Shown: piece by piece, positions 47,406 through 57,944 of the stretch
How positions within the stretch are numbered: position 1 is the stretch's first letter
Layout: every line of letters starts with the position of its first letter
Source of the DNA: Chrysemys picta bellii
Lineage: Eukaryota > Chordata > Testudines > Emydidae
NCBI RefSeq assembly: GCF_011386835.1
Contig: NC_088804.1
Span: forward strand, 34,831,549 to 34,895,548
Direction of reading: 5' to 3'
DNA: 64,000 nucleotides
Translations under genes and position numbers: made by a program
Notes under the pieces: model-generated
Seen by the model: only the letters and a program-made list of their open reading frames with translations
Databases searched by the model: none
Told to the model about the DNA's origin: nothing

Positions 47406-47836
47406 CTCTCCCTGTAAGTGCAAGTATTAATGCAATTCTACTTCACAGTTATGTAATTACCCTTTTTAACAATGGAATTTTGAGAATATGAAGTGTCCCT
47501 AGTCATGAATATGCAAAAGATTCCATTGTAGGACCATTTCTTTTGGACATGCTGTAACTTATGTTAATGACAAATCACAGCTGATTTGCTTAAAACTAAA
47601 ATTACTGTAACTTTGACTGGTTGACAGTGTTTCTGCTTAAGATGAAGAAAAGCTTTAATTTAAAAAGCAGGTTGTTTTTGCCTTTTTTCACAAATATGAA
47701 TCCAGACTTCCATTTTGTTGAGGCAGTAGATGTAATTTATGAATCGAAAGTTTATGTAGCAAAGTGGTTAAATGTCAATGGAACTAAAAGTCCATCCAAG
47801 AGAATTATAACTTTTATTTCTTCAGAGCTATAACGT

Positions 47837-48753
47837 TAGGGTTACCATATTTTGAGCCTCCAAAAGGAGGACACTCCACGGGGCCCCGGCCCCGCCCCAC
47901 CCCTGCCCACGCCCCCAACTCCGCCCCTTCCCCAAAGTCCCCGCCCCACCTCCGCCCCCTCCCCTGCTTCCCGCGAACATTTGATTCGCGGGAAGCCTGA
48001 AGCAGGTAAGGGGTGTGTGTGGGGGGAGGAGGCGCGGCCCAGGCTGGCCCCCCCGGCGTTTCCAGCCCCCGGCCGAGCACCCCCGGCCCGCCCAGCACTG
48101 CCGGTCCCCGGCCCGGCTCCCGGACCCCTGGCCGAGCACCCCCTGGCCCCGCCAGCCCCCGGCCGAACACCCCTGGCCCGCTCAGCACCCCCCAGCCCCG
48201 CCGGCCTGCTCAGCACCGCCCGGCCCGGCCCCTGGACCTCTGGCCGAGCACCCCCCGGCCCGCTCAGCACCCCCCAGCCCCGCGGGCCCCCCGGCCCGCT
48301 CAGCACCCCCCCGGCCCGGCCCCCGGACTCCCAGCCGAGCACCCCCCCGGCCCTGCCGGCGCTCGGCCCCGGCCCCCCTGGTCCCCGGCCCCGCCGGCGC
48401 TCGGCCCCGCTGTCACCCGGCGCTCGGCGCCCCCAGTCCCCAGCACCGCCTGCGCTCGGCCCCGGCCCCGCCGGCGCTCGGCCCCGGCGCTCGGTGCCCT
48501 CGGCGCTCGGCCCTGGTCCCCGGCCCCGCCGGTCCCCGGCCCGGTCCCCGACCCCCCCCCGGCGCCGCCGGCGCTCGGTGCCCCCGGCGCTCGGCCCCGG
48601 CGCTCGGCCCCGCCGGCCCCCGGCCCAGCACCGCCGCCCGCATGTCCCGATTTTCTCGGACATGTCCGGCTTTATGGGATTTCCCCCCGGACGGGGATTT
48701 GGAGCTCAAAAAGCCGGACATGTCCGGGAAAATCCAGACGTATGGTAAACCTA
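47837..48753. mobile_element. hAT-like non-autonomous element, TAGGGTTACC ends, copy 4
   Basis: TAGGGTTACCATATTTTGAG at the left and GTATGGTAAACCTA at the right, with a perfect 8-bp duplication TATAACGT (47829-47836, 48754-48761). Both end regions match the short copy at 27380 (GAACATTTGATTCGCGGGAA; GATTTCCCCCCGGACGGGGA). The difference is the middle, which has grown into a GC-rich repeat. Near-1-kb open frames in five or more registers reflect the repeat, not proteins. Confidence 0.9.
48050..48640. repeat. GC-rich minisatellite inside a transposon
   Basis: Tandem, imperfect units of about 14-20 bases built on CCGAGCACCCCCCGGCCC and CCGGCGCTCGGCCCCG, about 85% or more G+C and full of CpG. 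It replaces the short GC segment of the 365-bp copy at 27380. Confidence 0.85.
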
Positions 48754-49439
48754 TATAACGTGGAGATATCAAGCTTGTCATAGTTTAAAAAAAAATGAAA
48801 ATCCCTGTCACAATGTGTAAAGATAAAACAGAAAAAATATTCAGCTACAAGTTATGTTAACATTGTAAAAACCACATCTGGAACATTTTAATGGTCAAGA
48901 AAATGAGTCCTTACTCAGTTTTCTATTACAGAGTTTTAAAAAAAAGTCATGTAGAAGTTGCAACAAAACTGAAGTTGCATTAAAAAAAGGGTTTTTTGAA
49001 TATAGTTTAATAATTGTCAATATATCAGGCAAGATGGCACAGTATGGCGAAACCTGGAGCTTCTGAAAGATAACCCTGGTAATAAAATACACACTGAAAA
49101 CCCAAATATGTAAGTGATTTTATTATTTAAATAGCACATACAGAAAAAGATTTCTTACTGTTAAAAATGAAGAAAATTTGCAAACAAAAAACTTCATTTA
49201 ACATTAGATAAGTTTGCTCTCATCCATAAATGAAACCATAATATATTAGAAAATACAAAGTTAAGAATTAAAAGGTTGCAAAGTCAAGCATTTTCAAATT
49301 GGTATTAGAATTAATGTTCCCATACAGCCCTAATTCAGCCCCCTGATTCTTTCAGGTTACAAGATGGATGTGCTCTGGGGATGAATCAGGGTTGTGTAGT
49401 GAAGGAATCTGTTGTCTGTAGAACCCCTGCTGCTTCTTG

Positions 49440-49561
49440 TCTGCATGTTGTTAAAGGCTGTATCATAATTCGGTCCCCTTGTGAGTATGCATTAAGGTTG
49501 CATGGGCAGCGTTCATTTTGGCTTTTCCTGTCTTGAGAGTTCTTGACTCTGTAATCTTTTA
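49440..49561 (+). repeat. Repeat U1, 3' fragment (copy 3)
   Basis: AAAGGCTGTATCATAATTCG, GTATGCATTAAGGTTGCATG and TTGACTCTGTAATC follow the 3' end of U1 copies 1 and 2. A Tigger-like element begins immediately after it. 50015-50040 may be the displaced remainder. Confidence 0.4.
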
Positions 49562-49901
49562 CAGTAGAACCTCAGAGTTACAAACACCTTGGGAATGGAG
49601 GCTGCTCATAACTATGAAGTGTTTGTAACTCTGAACAAAATGTTAAGGCTGTTCTTTCAAAAGTTTACAACTGAACATAGACTTAATACAGCTTTGAAAC
49701 TTTACTATGCAGAAGAAAAATGCTGATTTCCCTGTCCTCTTTAATAGTTTGTTTAACACAGTACTGTGCTATACTGTATTTGCGTTGTTGTTGTTGTTGT
49801 TGTCTCTGCTGCTGCCTGATAGTATACTCTGGTTCCAAATGAGGTGTGTGGTTGACTGGTCAGTTCGTAACTCTGGTGTTCATAACTCTGAGGTTCTACT
49901 G
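49562..49901. mobile_element. Tigger-like (pogo/mariner) miniature element
   Basis: CAGTAGAACCTCAGAGTTAC and its partner ATAACTCTGAGGTTCTACTG are near-perfect inverted ends. TA precedes the left end; the right TA is disturbed by the next insertion at 49902. The interior contains (GTT)n. No transposase. Confidence 0.8.
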
Positions 49902-50014
49902 CAGTGTTTCTCAAACTGGGGTCGCCGCTTGTGTAGGGAAAGCCCCTGGTGGGCCGGGCTGGTTTGTTTACCTGCCCCGTCCACAGGTCCGGCCGATTGC
50001 GGCTCCCACTGGCC
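49902..50014 (+). mobile_element. hAT-like miniature element, right-truncated
   Basis: Starts CAGTGTTTCTCAAACTGGGG, followed by a block GGCCGATTGCGGCTCCCACT shared with the CpG-rich hAT family, then stops abruptly at GGCC. It abuts the Tigger-like element. Confidence 0.6.
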
Positions 50015-50205
50015 TTAACTCTGTATTTCCTAACTTTTCATAGCTTTGCTCATTGATGAGAGCAAACTTAATGTTAAATGAAGTCTTTTGTTTGTGAATA
50101 CAGTATAATTCCCTGTATAGACATTCATATTCTGTTATATAAGAGGGCCTTTTTCTGATTTAGTTTGTCATTTTGAAAGTGGTTTAATTTAAGATTAATA
50201 AAAAA

Positions 50206-50522
50206 CAGGGCAGGCACCAGGCAACCAAGCACGTGCTTGGGGCGGCACCTGGTAAGGGGCGGCCAATCTTGGGGTGGCGGGGGTTAGCGTGGCGCGGCAT
50301 TCCGCGGGGGGGGGGGGCACTCTGGCGGCGCGGTGCTCGGCGGGGGGCACTCCGGCGGCGCGGGGTGTGGTGCTCGGGGGGGGGGGGGCGGCGTGGGGCG
50401 CGGCGCTCAGGGGGAGGGGGTTCTGGCGGTGCGGCGCTGAGCACGGGGGGAGGGGGGCTCGGCGGGGCGGTGCTTTTTTTTTTTTGCTGCTTGGGGCAGC
50501 AAAAAAGTTAGAGCCGGCCCTG
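50206..50522. mobile_element. hAT miniature element, G-rich
   Basis: Starts CAGGGCAGGCACCAGGCAAC and ends AGAGCCGGCCCTG, flanked by the perfect 8-bp duplication ATAAAAAA (50198-50205, 50523-50530). The interior repeats GGCGGCGCGG and GGGGGGCACTC units with long G runs. Shares GTGCTTGGGGCGGC with 24925 and 29670. Confidence 0.85.
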
Positions 50523-51178
50523 ATAAAAAAGCCACTTTTGTTCTGAAATAAGTGTATCCATGCAGGGGGGGATATATGGGTATAATTAAATCTGTTTATT
50601 TCTACTGGTATAACTTGAAGAATCTCCTGTCTAGATAATTCCTGAGTATCGGGGCACGACAGTACTTGTGTGGTTGAAATCCTGTTTCCTCGTGGAGAGA
50701 GTTGCAATTGTGGTCATTTCTGTGTAACAACCAGTCTGTCTTGAACGGGATGGTGGAGTTTCTAAAGCTGCACTTCATTTCCAGCCCAATGCAAGCGGTT
50801 GTTGCTGGACAAAGAATTTTGGATGGAGATACTTCCCTGGTTCCAGAAGAGGTGATCTGTTAAAACCTAGAGACCTGGGCCTTACAGGTGATAGCAAATG
50901 AGGATACCCAGAGGCTAGCCAATCTCCATTTTCACAGTCCTCAACTCCATTATAGTATTTAACATTCTGTTTTAAACTTAAAACTCCCCTCTGCCAACTT
51001 GACTGGATGAGCTGTTAATTATAGAGAGTATCAACGACTTAAACATCACTGTGTACAAAGGAGATTTTTTTTGACAAAATAGTCTTGTGTGAAACCTTTT
51101 TCTGTGTTTTTTTTCACTCAAAGTTACAGATTAGTCATGTTCTCTTGGAAGGAAGTGCTGTGTCAATGAAAGATCACT

Positions 51179-51265
51179 GGGCCAGATTTACAGCTGAAAT
51201 AAATCAAGTAAATCCCTTGACTTCTACAGAACTACACTGATTTAGAGCTGCTAAGAATCTGGCCC
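51179..51265. repeat. Snapback hairpin repeat
   Basis: GGGCCAGATTTACAGCTG pairs with TAGAGCTGCTAAGAATCTGGCCC, with CCTTGACTTCTACAG near the centre. Confidence 0.6.
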
Positions 51266-52837
51266 TATGTGTTTGGCCTATGCATATTACCCCAATGGAA
51301 ATGAGATTGCTGCTTCTAATATCTTTGGGACTAAGAATACTTATTTATTTAGGTGGGGAAGTCTGATTTTACAATCCAGCCTGAATAAGGGATAGCAGGT
51401 TGCAATCTTGTTCCTGCTTCCCCTTGCTCTGGGGGGGAGGAAGAGGAAGTAATGTGCCCCAGCACTTCTGGCACAACTTACTTCCCACTCTGCCCGTCAG
51501 CACTAATATTGCCGAGTGCCTTGTTGACAGAAGAAGCAGACATCACCCCCTGATGTGTTTGTTATCAGTCTCTTGGAGAATGTCTAGCTTTAGCGCTGTG
51601 GCATCTGAGGTGAACTAAGGAAATCTAGATTGGGCAAGAGGATTAAAATAGATTTTACTAAGTGCACTAGAAATTCCAAAGCCAGCAAATGCACTGTGTT
51701 TGGCACGTGCAGGATCCTAGCTCTGCTGAAATTGAGATACCAGATCAGTTGCTTGCTTTTCTTTGTGGCTGCATTCTCTGTTGCAGAGGAGTAAGACTTG
51801 CCTTCTAGTTGCAAGGTGAGAGGTTGCCAATAAGGAATCAAGCAACTCCATGTCCCAGGCTGCTTGGCTAGATTGAATGTGTTCCTTAAAGGTTCTTGGT
51901 GCCACTGTTCTTTTTCTTTCCACTCCCAATATTTTACTACGCAGAATAGCCTATCTAGGCCTCCTGCTAGCTATGATGTGTAAAAATCAAATGTAGCCTG
52001 CTGTGCAGTTTAAAAGCCAGGCAGACTGAAGAAAATAGCATACCTTTGTGAGAGAGCTTTTCACAGCAGGTGCTGGGCACAGAGGATTTCATGAACTTAT
52101 TAAAATTAAAACCAACAATGTGTGTATCCTTATGTGGCAACGCAAAGTATTATGCAAATAGCTGTCTGTGAGAAACAGATCTGAGCTTGCACTGGCCATG
52201 TTCATCCATGCTTGGGGTGTTTTTAGCCATCTTGATTTTGTTCTGCACAAAGAAACTTTTTTTTTTTTTTTTTTTTGGTTGTGCAGCACCGAGTTCCACA
52301 AGATACAAAACAATGAGATGAATTTATCTGCAGAAATTGGCTGCAAAATAATGGGCCTTCTTCCCAAACCCCTAGTTATTACATACTGTTTCTTAGAGCA
52401 CGCCAGATAGTCCTCCTGACACCTTAGAAACTGTCCTACATATAAGATATTTTAGAGGGGCGAAGGTACTGGTAATCAGCTATCAAACCTCTAAGTCACT
52501 AGTTCAAAACCATCCTATATCAGCAGTAACCAAAAATTATTTAACTTCAGATAGCTGAAACTTTGGCCTTAAACTGGATCCCATTGTGCTTAAATACCAC
52601 ACCCTCCCATTAGTAGTATGTGGGATCACCCAGTAATCAGAAGCCTTCATTTTATTTTTATTTCAAATTTTTGGTAATGCTATGCATATTGGGCTCCATC
52701 TTGCGTCCACCAAAGTCAGTGGGAATCTTGTCATTGATTTCAATAGGAGTATTGGTCCCACATTACTTCAGTGGAATTGCAGTGATGAGCTTTGCAGAAT
52801 AAGTGTGCTTTAAGGATAGATTTGAATGATTACCGTG

Positions 52838-53010
52838 TGGTCATTTTGGTGTAAGAGCACTGGACTGTTCATCAGGAGGCTTGGGTTATATTTCTGGCTC
52901 TGCTTCTGTGACTCTAGGCATGTTACTTAACCTCTGAGTCTCAGTTTCTCCATCTGTAAAATAGAGATAATAATACTGCTGTTGTAAAGCATTTTGAGAG
53001 TAAAAAAAAA
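52838..53010 (+). mobile_element. MIR SINE
   Basis: TGGTGTAAGAGCACTGGACT, GGGTTATATTTCTGGCTC, GTTACTTAACCTCTGAGTCT, CTCAGTTTCTCCATCTGTAA and AAAGCATTTTGAGAG are in sense MIR order. Confidence 0.75.
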
Positions 53011-53206
53011 AGTTTTATTTTAGGATAGGGCATGAAATTCTGGGTGGAAGTGATAGCATGTGAAAAAGTGCAAAGAAAGATTTTTGTGACAAAGACGCAC
53101 CTTTCCACTGAATTTTTACTGGAGATGCTCACAGACCCTGAACTTTGACACAAACTCTGCTGCTAGTATCTAACATGTTTTCAAGATAAGGAAGCTGATC
53201 TCATAA

Positions 53207-53704
53207 AGGGCAGGTCTACACTACCACTTAAACTGATCTAACTTCCGTTGCTCAGGGGTGGGAAAAAGACACTGTCTGACTCTGAACCAGGGGTGCCGGA
53301 ACAGGGTGGGCCAGTGGGCCATGCTCCTCCCACTTTTTCCCAGCCGTAAGGGCGAGCAACAGAGAGAGGGGCAAACAGGGGGCCTCAGGGGAAGAGGCAG
53401 TGTGGGGGAGGAGCCTGAGGGGAAGAGGCGGTGGGAGGGCAGGGGCTCGGGGAGAAGGGGAGGTGCGAGGGCAGATCTGGGGGGGGGAGGGAGGGGCAGG
53501 GCCATGGTTCAGGTGCCTGTGGCCCTCCCACTTTCAAGACGCTTCCACTGCTCCAACCTTGAGTGTTGCAAGTTACAGCAACCTAAGCGCAGTCTATGCT
53601 GGTGCTGTGTTGGCAGGAGATGCTCTTCCACTGACATAGCTTCCACCTCTCACGGAGGTGGAGTATTTATGCTGACAGGAGAGCACTCTCCTGTCGGCAT
53701 AGAG
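53207..53704. mobile_element. PIF/Harbinger-type element, interrupted
   Basis: Starts AGGGCAGGTCTACACTACCA after TAA and resumes after a GC-rich insert with TTACAGCAACCTAAGC, CTGACATAGCTTCCACCTCT and GGAGTATTTATGCTGACAGG, typical of this class. The right end is lost where the hAT element at 53705 begins. Confidence 0.55.
53288..53554. mobile_element. hAT-like insert within the Harbinger element
   Basis: CAGGGGTGCCGGAACAGGGT is a hAT-type left end. G-rich middle. The right end near CGCTTCCACTGCTCC is degraded and no clean 8-bp duplication is visible. Confidence 0.4.
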
Positions 53705-54037
53705 CAGGGTTGGCAACGTTCGGCACGCGGCTTGCCAGGGTAAGCACCCTGGCGGGCCGGGCCAGTTTATTTACCTGCTGACGCGGCAGGTTCGGCCGAT
53801 TGCGGCCCCCACTTGCCGCGGTTCACCGTCCCGGGCCAATGGGGGCAGCGAGAAGCTGCGCGGGCGAGGGATGTGCTGGCCGCGGCTTCCCGCCGCCCCC
53901 ATTGGCCCGGGACGGCGAACCGCGGCCAGTGGGGGCCGTGATTGGCCAAACCTGCCGCGTCAGCAGGTAAATAAACTGGCCCGACCCGCTAGGGTGCTTA
54001 CCCTAGCGAGCCGCGTGCCAAACGTTGCCGACCCCTG
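53705..54037. mobile_element. hAT miniature element, CpG-rich, same family as 38399
   Basis: CAGGGTTGGCAACGTTCGGC and GCCAAACGTTGCCGACCCCTG-type ends, large internal palindrome with GGGCCAATGGGGGC facing CCCCCATTGGCCC. The flanks GCATAGAG and TTCCAACT do not match, so one flank has been lost or rearranged. Confidence 0.85.
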
Positions 54038-54339
54038 TTCCAACTCATGCAGACCTTGGTTAGCCTTGTTCATTATGGGTTTCCTTACAGTTCTGCTGTA
54101 CATTTGCAGTGCCTAGCTGGCCTTTAATTTAAGAGTAAGTATGTATCTGGCTACTTTTGGACTGTATGAAAGATGGGAGCTCTTTTCCCCCATGAGTTTG
54201 TTAGTGAAAGTATATTTTCTGCTCCAACCTCTTCTATTAGTGTAAAATGAGACCAGCTAGCGAGAGTAACAGGCAGTTGTTGTTGGTCTTTTCTAGCCAA
54301 AGCCAAGATTTCCTATAATAATAGAATATTTTCATCTAA

Positions 54340-54490
54340 GCCTGTCTAATTTAGCCTCACAAATCTCCTGGTATTATTATATCCTTTTTACAGATGAGCA
54401 AACTGAGACCCAGAGAAGTTATGATTTGCTCAGGATCATAAAGCAAGCAATTGACAAGATCAGGGCACCATAACAGCCATTTCATCCTTT
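54340..54490 (-). mobile_element. MIR SINE fragment (antisense)
   Basis: TTTTTACAGATGAGCAAACT, GAGACCCAGAGAAGTTATG and CTCAGGATCATAAAGCAAGC are reversed MIR core motifs. Confidence 0.55.
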
Positions 54491-54689
54491 ATCTACATTG
54501 AACTGCTTCGTGAAAAGCCTTTGAGGGAAAGTTTGTGGTGACTAGGTTCTGCTGGAGTCAGTGGAAGATTTGCAATTTTCCGCAAACTTTTCCCTGGATT
54601 CCACTGCTTAACTTCCAGCTGGATGATTCACAGCTATGAGAACTTACACTCAGATGAGTTAATAGAGTCTCAGATGAATGTGAAAAAGT

Positions 54690-54716
54690 AATGTGTGTAT
54701 GTGTGTGTGTGCGTGC
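54690..54716. repeat. (TG)n microsatellite
   Basis: GTGTGTATGTGTGTGTGTGC, slightly impure. Confidence 0.85.
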
Positions 54717-55109
54717 ATGCAAAGATTTTAAAAAGAAAGTTCTTGCTGAAAGTAAAAGGGTGGACTATCTTGACATTTCTTTATCTACTTGGCCATTTTG
54801 AGAGCACCTCCTAGCCTCTGTAAAATGACTTCTGCAATCTTTTTTTAAGAAAAAGGAAGCTGACCTAGATTGTCAATATTTTTGATTTCTTCCATATTGT
54901 GGTAAAATCAAGTTAACTTTCAGATATGTGGGAATGTTTATAAAACTGGGACAGGTCACACCTACTAGTCAGGAAGTGGGGGGAAATTTGGGAAGGTTCC
55001 TCTTTTCGCTAGCTCTTGGCAATAAATGCCAGTAGTTTGATCCTACATATTATGGACTTGCTCCTTCCTAGGTGTGTGTTTCCCTCTCACACTTGTCAAA
55101 TTTAAAAAA

Positions 55110-56185
55110 GACTTTGATTTTAAAGATATCCAAACTAGAGTGGTAAATTTAAAAAAAAAAACAATTAATTGATTTAAAAAATTAAATTAACAGCAGGGTT
55201 ATTTCTTAAAAATAAACCTACTGGTATTTAAAATTAAATTTGAAATTGACAATGTATGTTAAGGCCTAAATTTATTATAATCTATTAACATAATTTAAAT
55301 TAAATACAAAAATATTAAGCATTAACTTAATACTAACTTTGCTGCCAAGTTAAACAAACAAACAAACCACTGAACTGGCGGAAGTCACTAGTGAAGCACC
55401 TAGAAGGGGCTAACTCAGTTTTTAACACAATAGCCTCTTCTGCCGGTGCAGAGAGAATATTTTCTTCAGTTTATTCAACCAGTTCAGTTCGATGATTAGT
55501 TCATTCAAAGTTAGGAAACCAGCTGGGAGTTGAAAAATAAGGAAAGCTTGTCTTCCTTTTCCAATCTATGAATGAAAATTAGGTGTGAGAGGATGAGACC
55601 TACAAGTTTTTAAAATCTTAAAGGACATGGTGACCAGAAACAATCAGTGTAATTAATTAACTACGGATAATATTTCCTTTGTTTAATACAGGGAAAAATA
55701 TGTTTGATAGTTTTTTTTCTTATGTATCCAGCACATTTAACAATAAAATTAAAATGCTGTTTTTATGCTTTTTAAATTACATTTGAATTTCCATTCAAAC
55801 AGAGCTTGACTCAAATTGCAAATAAAAAAGAAATAAGAAATGGATTAGTCACCATATTCTGACACAATAAAAAATATAAAAATTAAGAGTTTAAAGTTAA
55901 GCTATGTAATTGCTTAAATAAATGTGTATAGGTGTAGTATATTTTATTGGTTAGCAAAAAGAAGCACCAAATTTACTGTAAAGGCTATATTTAATTGTAA
56001 ATCAACATGTTTTACCAACTAATGACAATCAGTCTTTCTTAAGGAAAATAACTAAAAAGTAAAAATGTAAAACACATTTAAAACTGATAAATTAAATCAA
56101 GGTTTCCTTCTTGCTGAATTAAAATCAATGATTTAAATCACTTTGATTTAAATCAATCCACCTTGATCCAAATCAATCCACCCTG
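55110..56185 (+). mobile_element. hAT transposon relic (family of 32000-33077)
   Basis: Ends AAATCAATCCACCCTG at 56185, the terminal repeat of the 32000 element. The left part shares TATGTTAAGGCCTAAATTTA with the reversed right half of that element. The left terminal repeat is missing. A transposase C-terminal remnant lies at 55405-55583. The terminal motif AATCAATCCACC is repeated near the right end (about 56149 and 56170), suggesting a local duplication. Confidence 0.65.
55405..55583 (+). pseudogene. Decayed hAT transposase C-terminus (hATC dimerisation region)
   Basis: The frame reads ANSVFNTIASSAGAERIFSS, then after two stops (TGA and TAA) HSKLGNQLGVEK and GKLVFLFQSMNEN. The pattern 'ASSAGAERIFS...KLRNQL..EKAGKLVFL' is the conserved hATC dimerisation motif of hAT transposases (family knowledge). 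The in-frame stops make it non-functional. It supplies the family identity for the elements with CAGGGTGGATTGATTT ends. Confidence 0.75.
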
Positions 56186-56269
56186 CTCCAAAACCATTGA
56201 GCTTTTGTTTAGAAGATGGTATGTCAGTAGTTCTTGATACTAACTAGGTAATTATAGCATTCCACCAGA

Positions 56270-56995
56270 CTACTGATAGAGTGGTCCATAGGGTGCATAG
56301 TTCTCATCCTCTGAGAACTCCGAACACCTGTTGGGTTGGTTTAGGTGTGGACAGCAGGGAGTGAGGTAACAGGAAGGTTGGTTACAATAGTCAAGGCAAG
56401 AGGTGACCAAGGGACAGGCAAGGATTTTAACTGGTAGAATGGAGAGGAAAGGATGAAGTTTAAAGGAAGAAGTGACAGGATTTGGTGATGGTCTGGTTGT
56501 GGGAGAAGTGGGCAGAGATACAGCTGGCGTGCAGATTGTGAGCGTCACTGGGTGTAGGAAGGGCAATGGAATTATTGACATTGATGGAAGGGGGAAGTTT
56601 TGGTAGGAAGCTGAGAAGTTCAGTTTTCAATAGGAAGTCGGCTATGCTGAAAGAAATGGTCAGTCATGCGTGGCTGTACAGAAGGTAAAGGTAGACTTTG
56701 AGAGTCATCAGGGTAAAGGTGGGAATTGTAGCCATAAGAATGGACTATGCCACCCAGGGGTAAGTTGGAGAGGCAGAAGAGGAGGGAGGTCAAGGATGGA
56801 GGGAGGCTGACAGTTTGGGAGGAGAGGAGTGCGTGTAGATGTGGTCTGCTCTTCTCATTACTTATAATTGTTAAATTGTCCGTTCTCTGTCTCCCTCTGC
56901 AAACTTCTGGCACAGTATGGCTGCTAGTTCCACATCTAGCCCCTGTCAGCTCTCTGTGAGTTTGCAACAAACATGGGTTTTGCCGTTGTGCAAAT
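56270..56995. repeat. Purine-rich interspersed sequence, unclassified
   Basis: AG-rich with repeated GGGAAGT/GGAGAGG-like blocks. The antisense open frames are low in complexity. Resembles 37260-37620 in style. Confidence 0.3.
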
Positions 56996-57079
56996 CCAAG
57001 CTCTTCATGAGCTGTCTGTGATCTGCATGAGAACTGGACTGACGGTAAAGCTCACAAAATGTAATTTGGAATGGAGTCT

Positions 57080-57330
57080 CCAACTCTTCTTCCTCTTTCT
57101 CATCATCATTCTCTTTATTAGTATTGTAGTAGCTGCTAGGAGCCTGAATCAGGGGCCCGTTGGGCTAGGCACTTTACACACGCATTCTAGAAAGATGGTT
57201 CTTGTCCCAGAGCTTACAATTGAAGTATCAGATTGGAGATAACAGGTAGATACAACAAACAAATGTGGGGAGTCAAGACAGCAATGGGATGGTTATGAAG
57301 ACTCATCAACTGTGGTCGTAGCATATCAGC
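57080..57330. repeat. MIR/L2-related tail fragment
   Basis: TTAGTATTGTAGTAGCTGCT, TGGGCTAGGCACTTTACACA, CTTGTCCCAGAGCTTACAAT and AACAGGTAGATACAACAAAC match the motif set of 34990 and 37150. Confidence 0.5.
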
Positions 57331-57724
57331 TGTCAGACCACTATCTGGTGTGTTTTTTGGTAGGCCTCACATCAGAGAGGACAAGGAGAACATTGAGGAG
57401 GTTTTGCTAATGGTCTTTATTTTTTCTGCAATTGTTTTTCTTAGAAGGTTAAACAGCTGTGTTTGTGAGTGGCAGACATGGACACCCAGATAATGGGCTA
57501 ACATTTGCTAAACACTGAAATTTAAACGGTCCAAATTAAGGCTTTTAATGCTGATAATATGCCTCAGAGTAGAGCATATTAACCATTTCTTCTTTCTTCA
57601 GCCCAGTGCTACCTGGATGCAATGTAAGAATATTGTGCTTGCTGCTGTCTGCTACTTCCTTCATTTGTAGCGGAAAGATGTGAAAACGCCATAGTGCAGC
57701 GTATTTTATTTTAGTATAAAGTAA

Positions 57725-57790
57725 AATAAAATACTTAACTGCTCTCTGCCTCAGTTTCCTCATTTGTAAAAAGAACATAATTTTAGTATT
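57725..57790 (+). mobile_element. MIR SINE core fragment
   Basis: ACTTAACTGCTCTCTGCCTC then AGTTTCCTCATTTGTAAAAA. Confidence 0.5.
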
Positions 57791-57944
57791 CTAGCTAAAA
57801 ATTAAATCTGGCTATGGAGAACTCTTTCCTCTTAGTTCTCCCCTTTCCAGTATTGGCATGTAAATATGTCTTTATAACGTATGGCTTGTGTTTTCTGATT
57901 GCAGTTACCCTTCTTGCACATGCAAATATCAAACATTCGGGGAA

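Noticed and set aside
47842..48783. Overlapping 250-300-codon open frames on both strands, Pro/Arg/Gly-rich
   Set aside because: They coincide exactly with the GC-rich minisatellite of a transposon; C+G-rich repeats lack stop codons in most frames.
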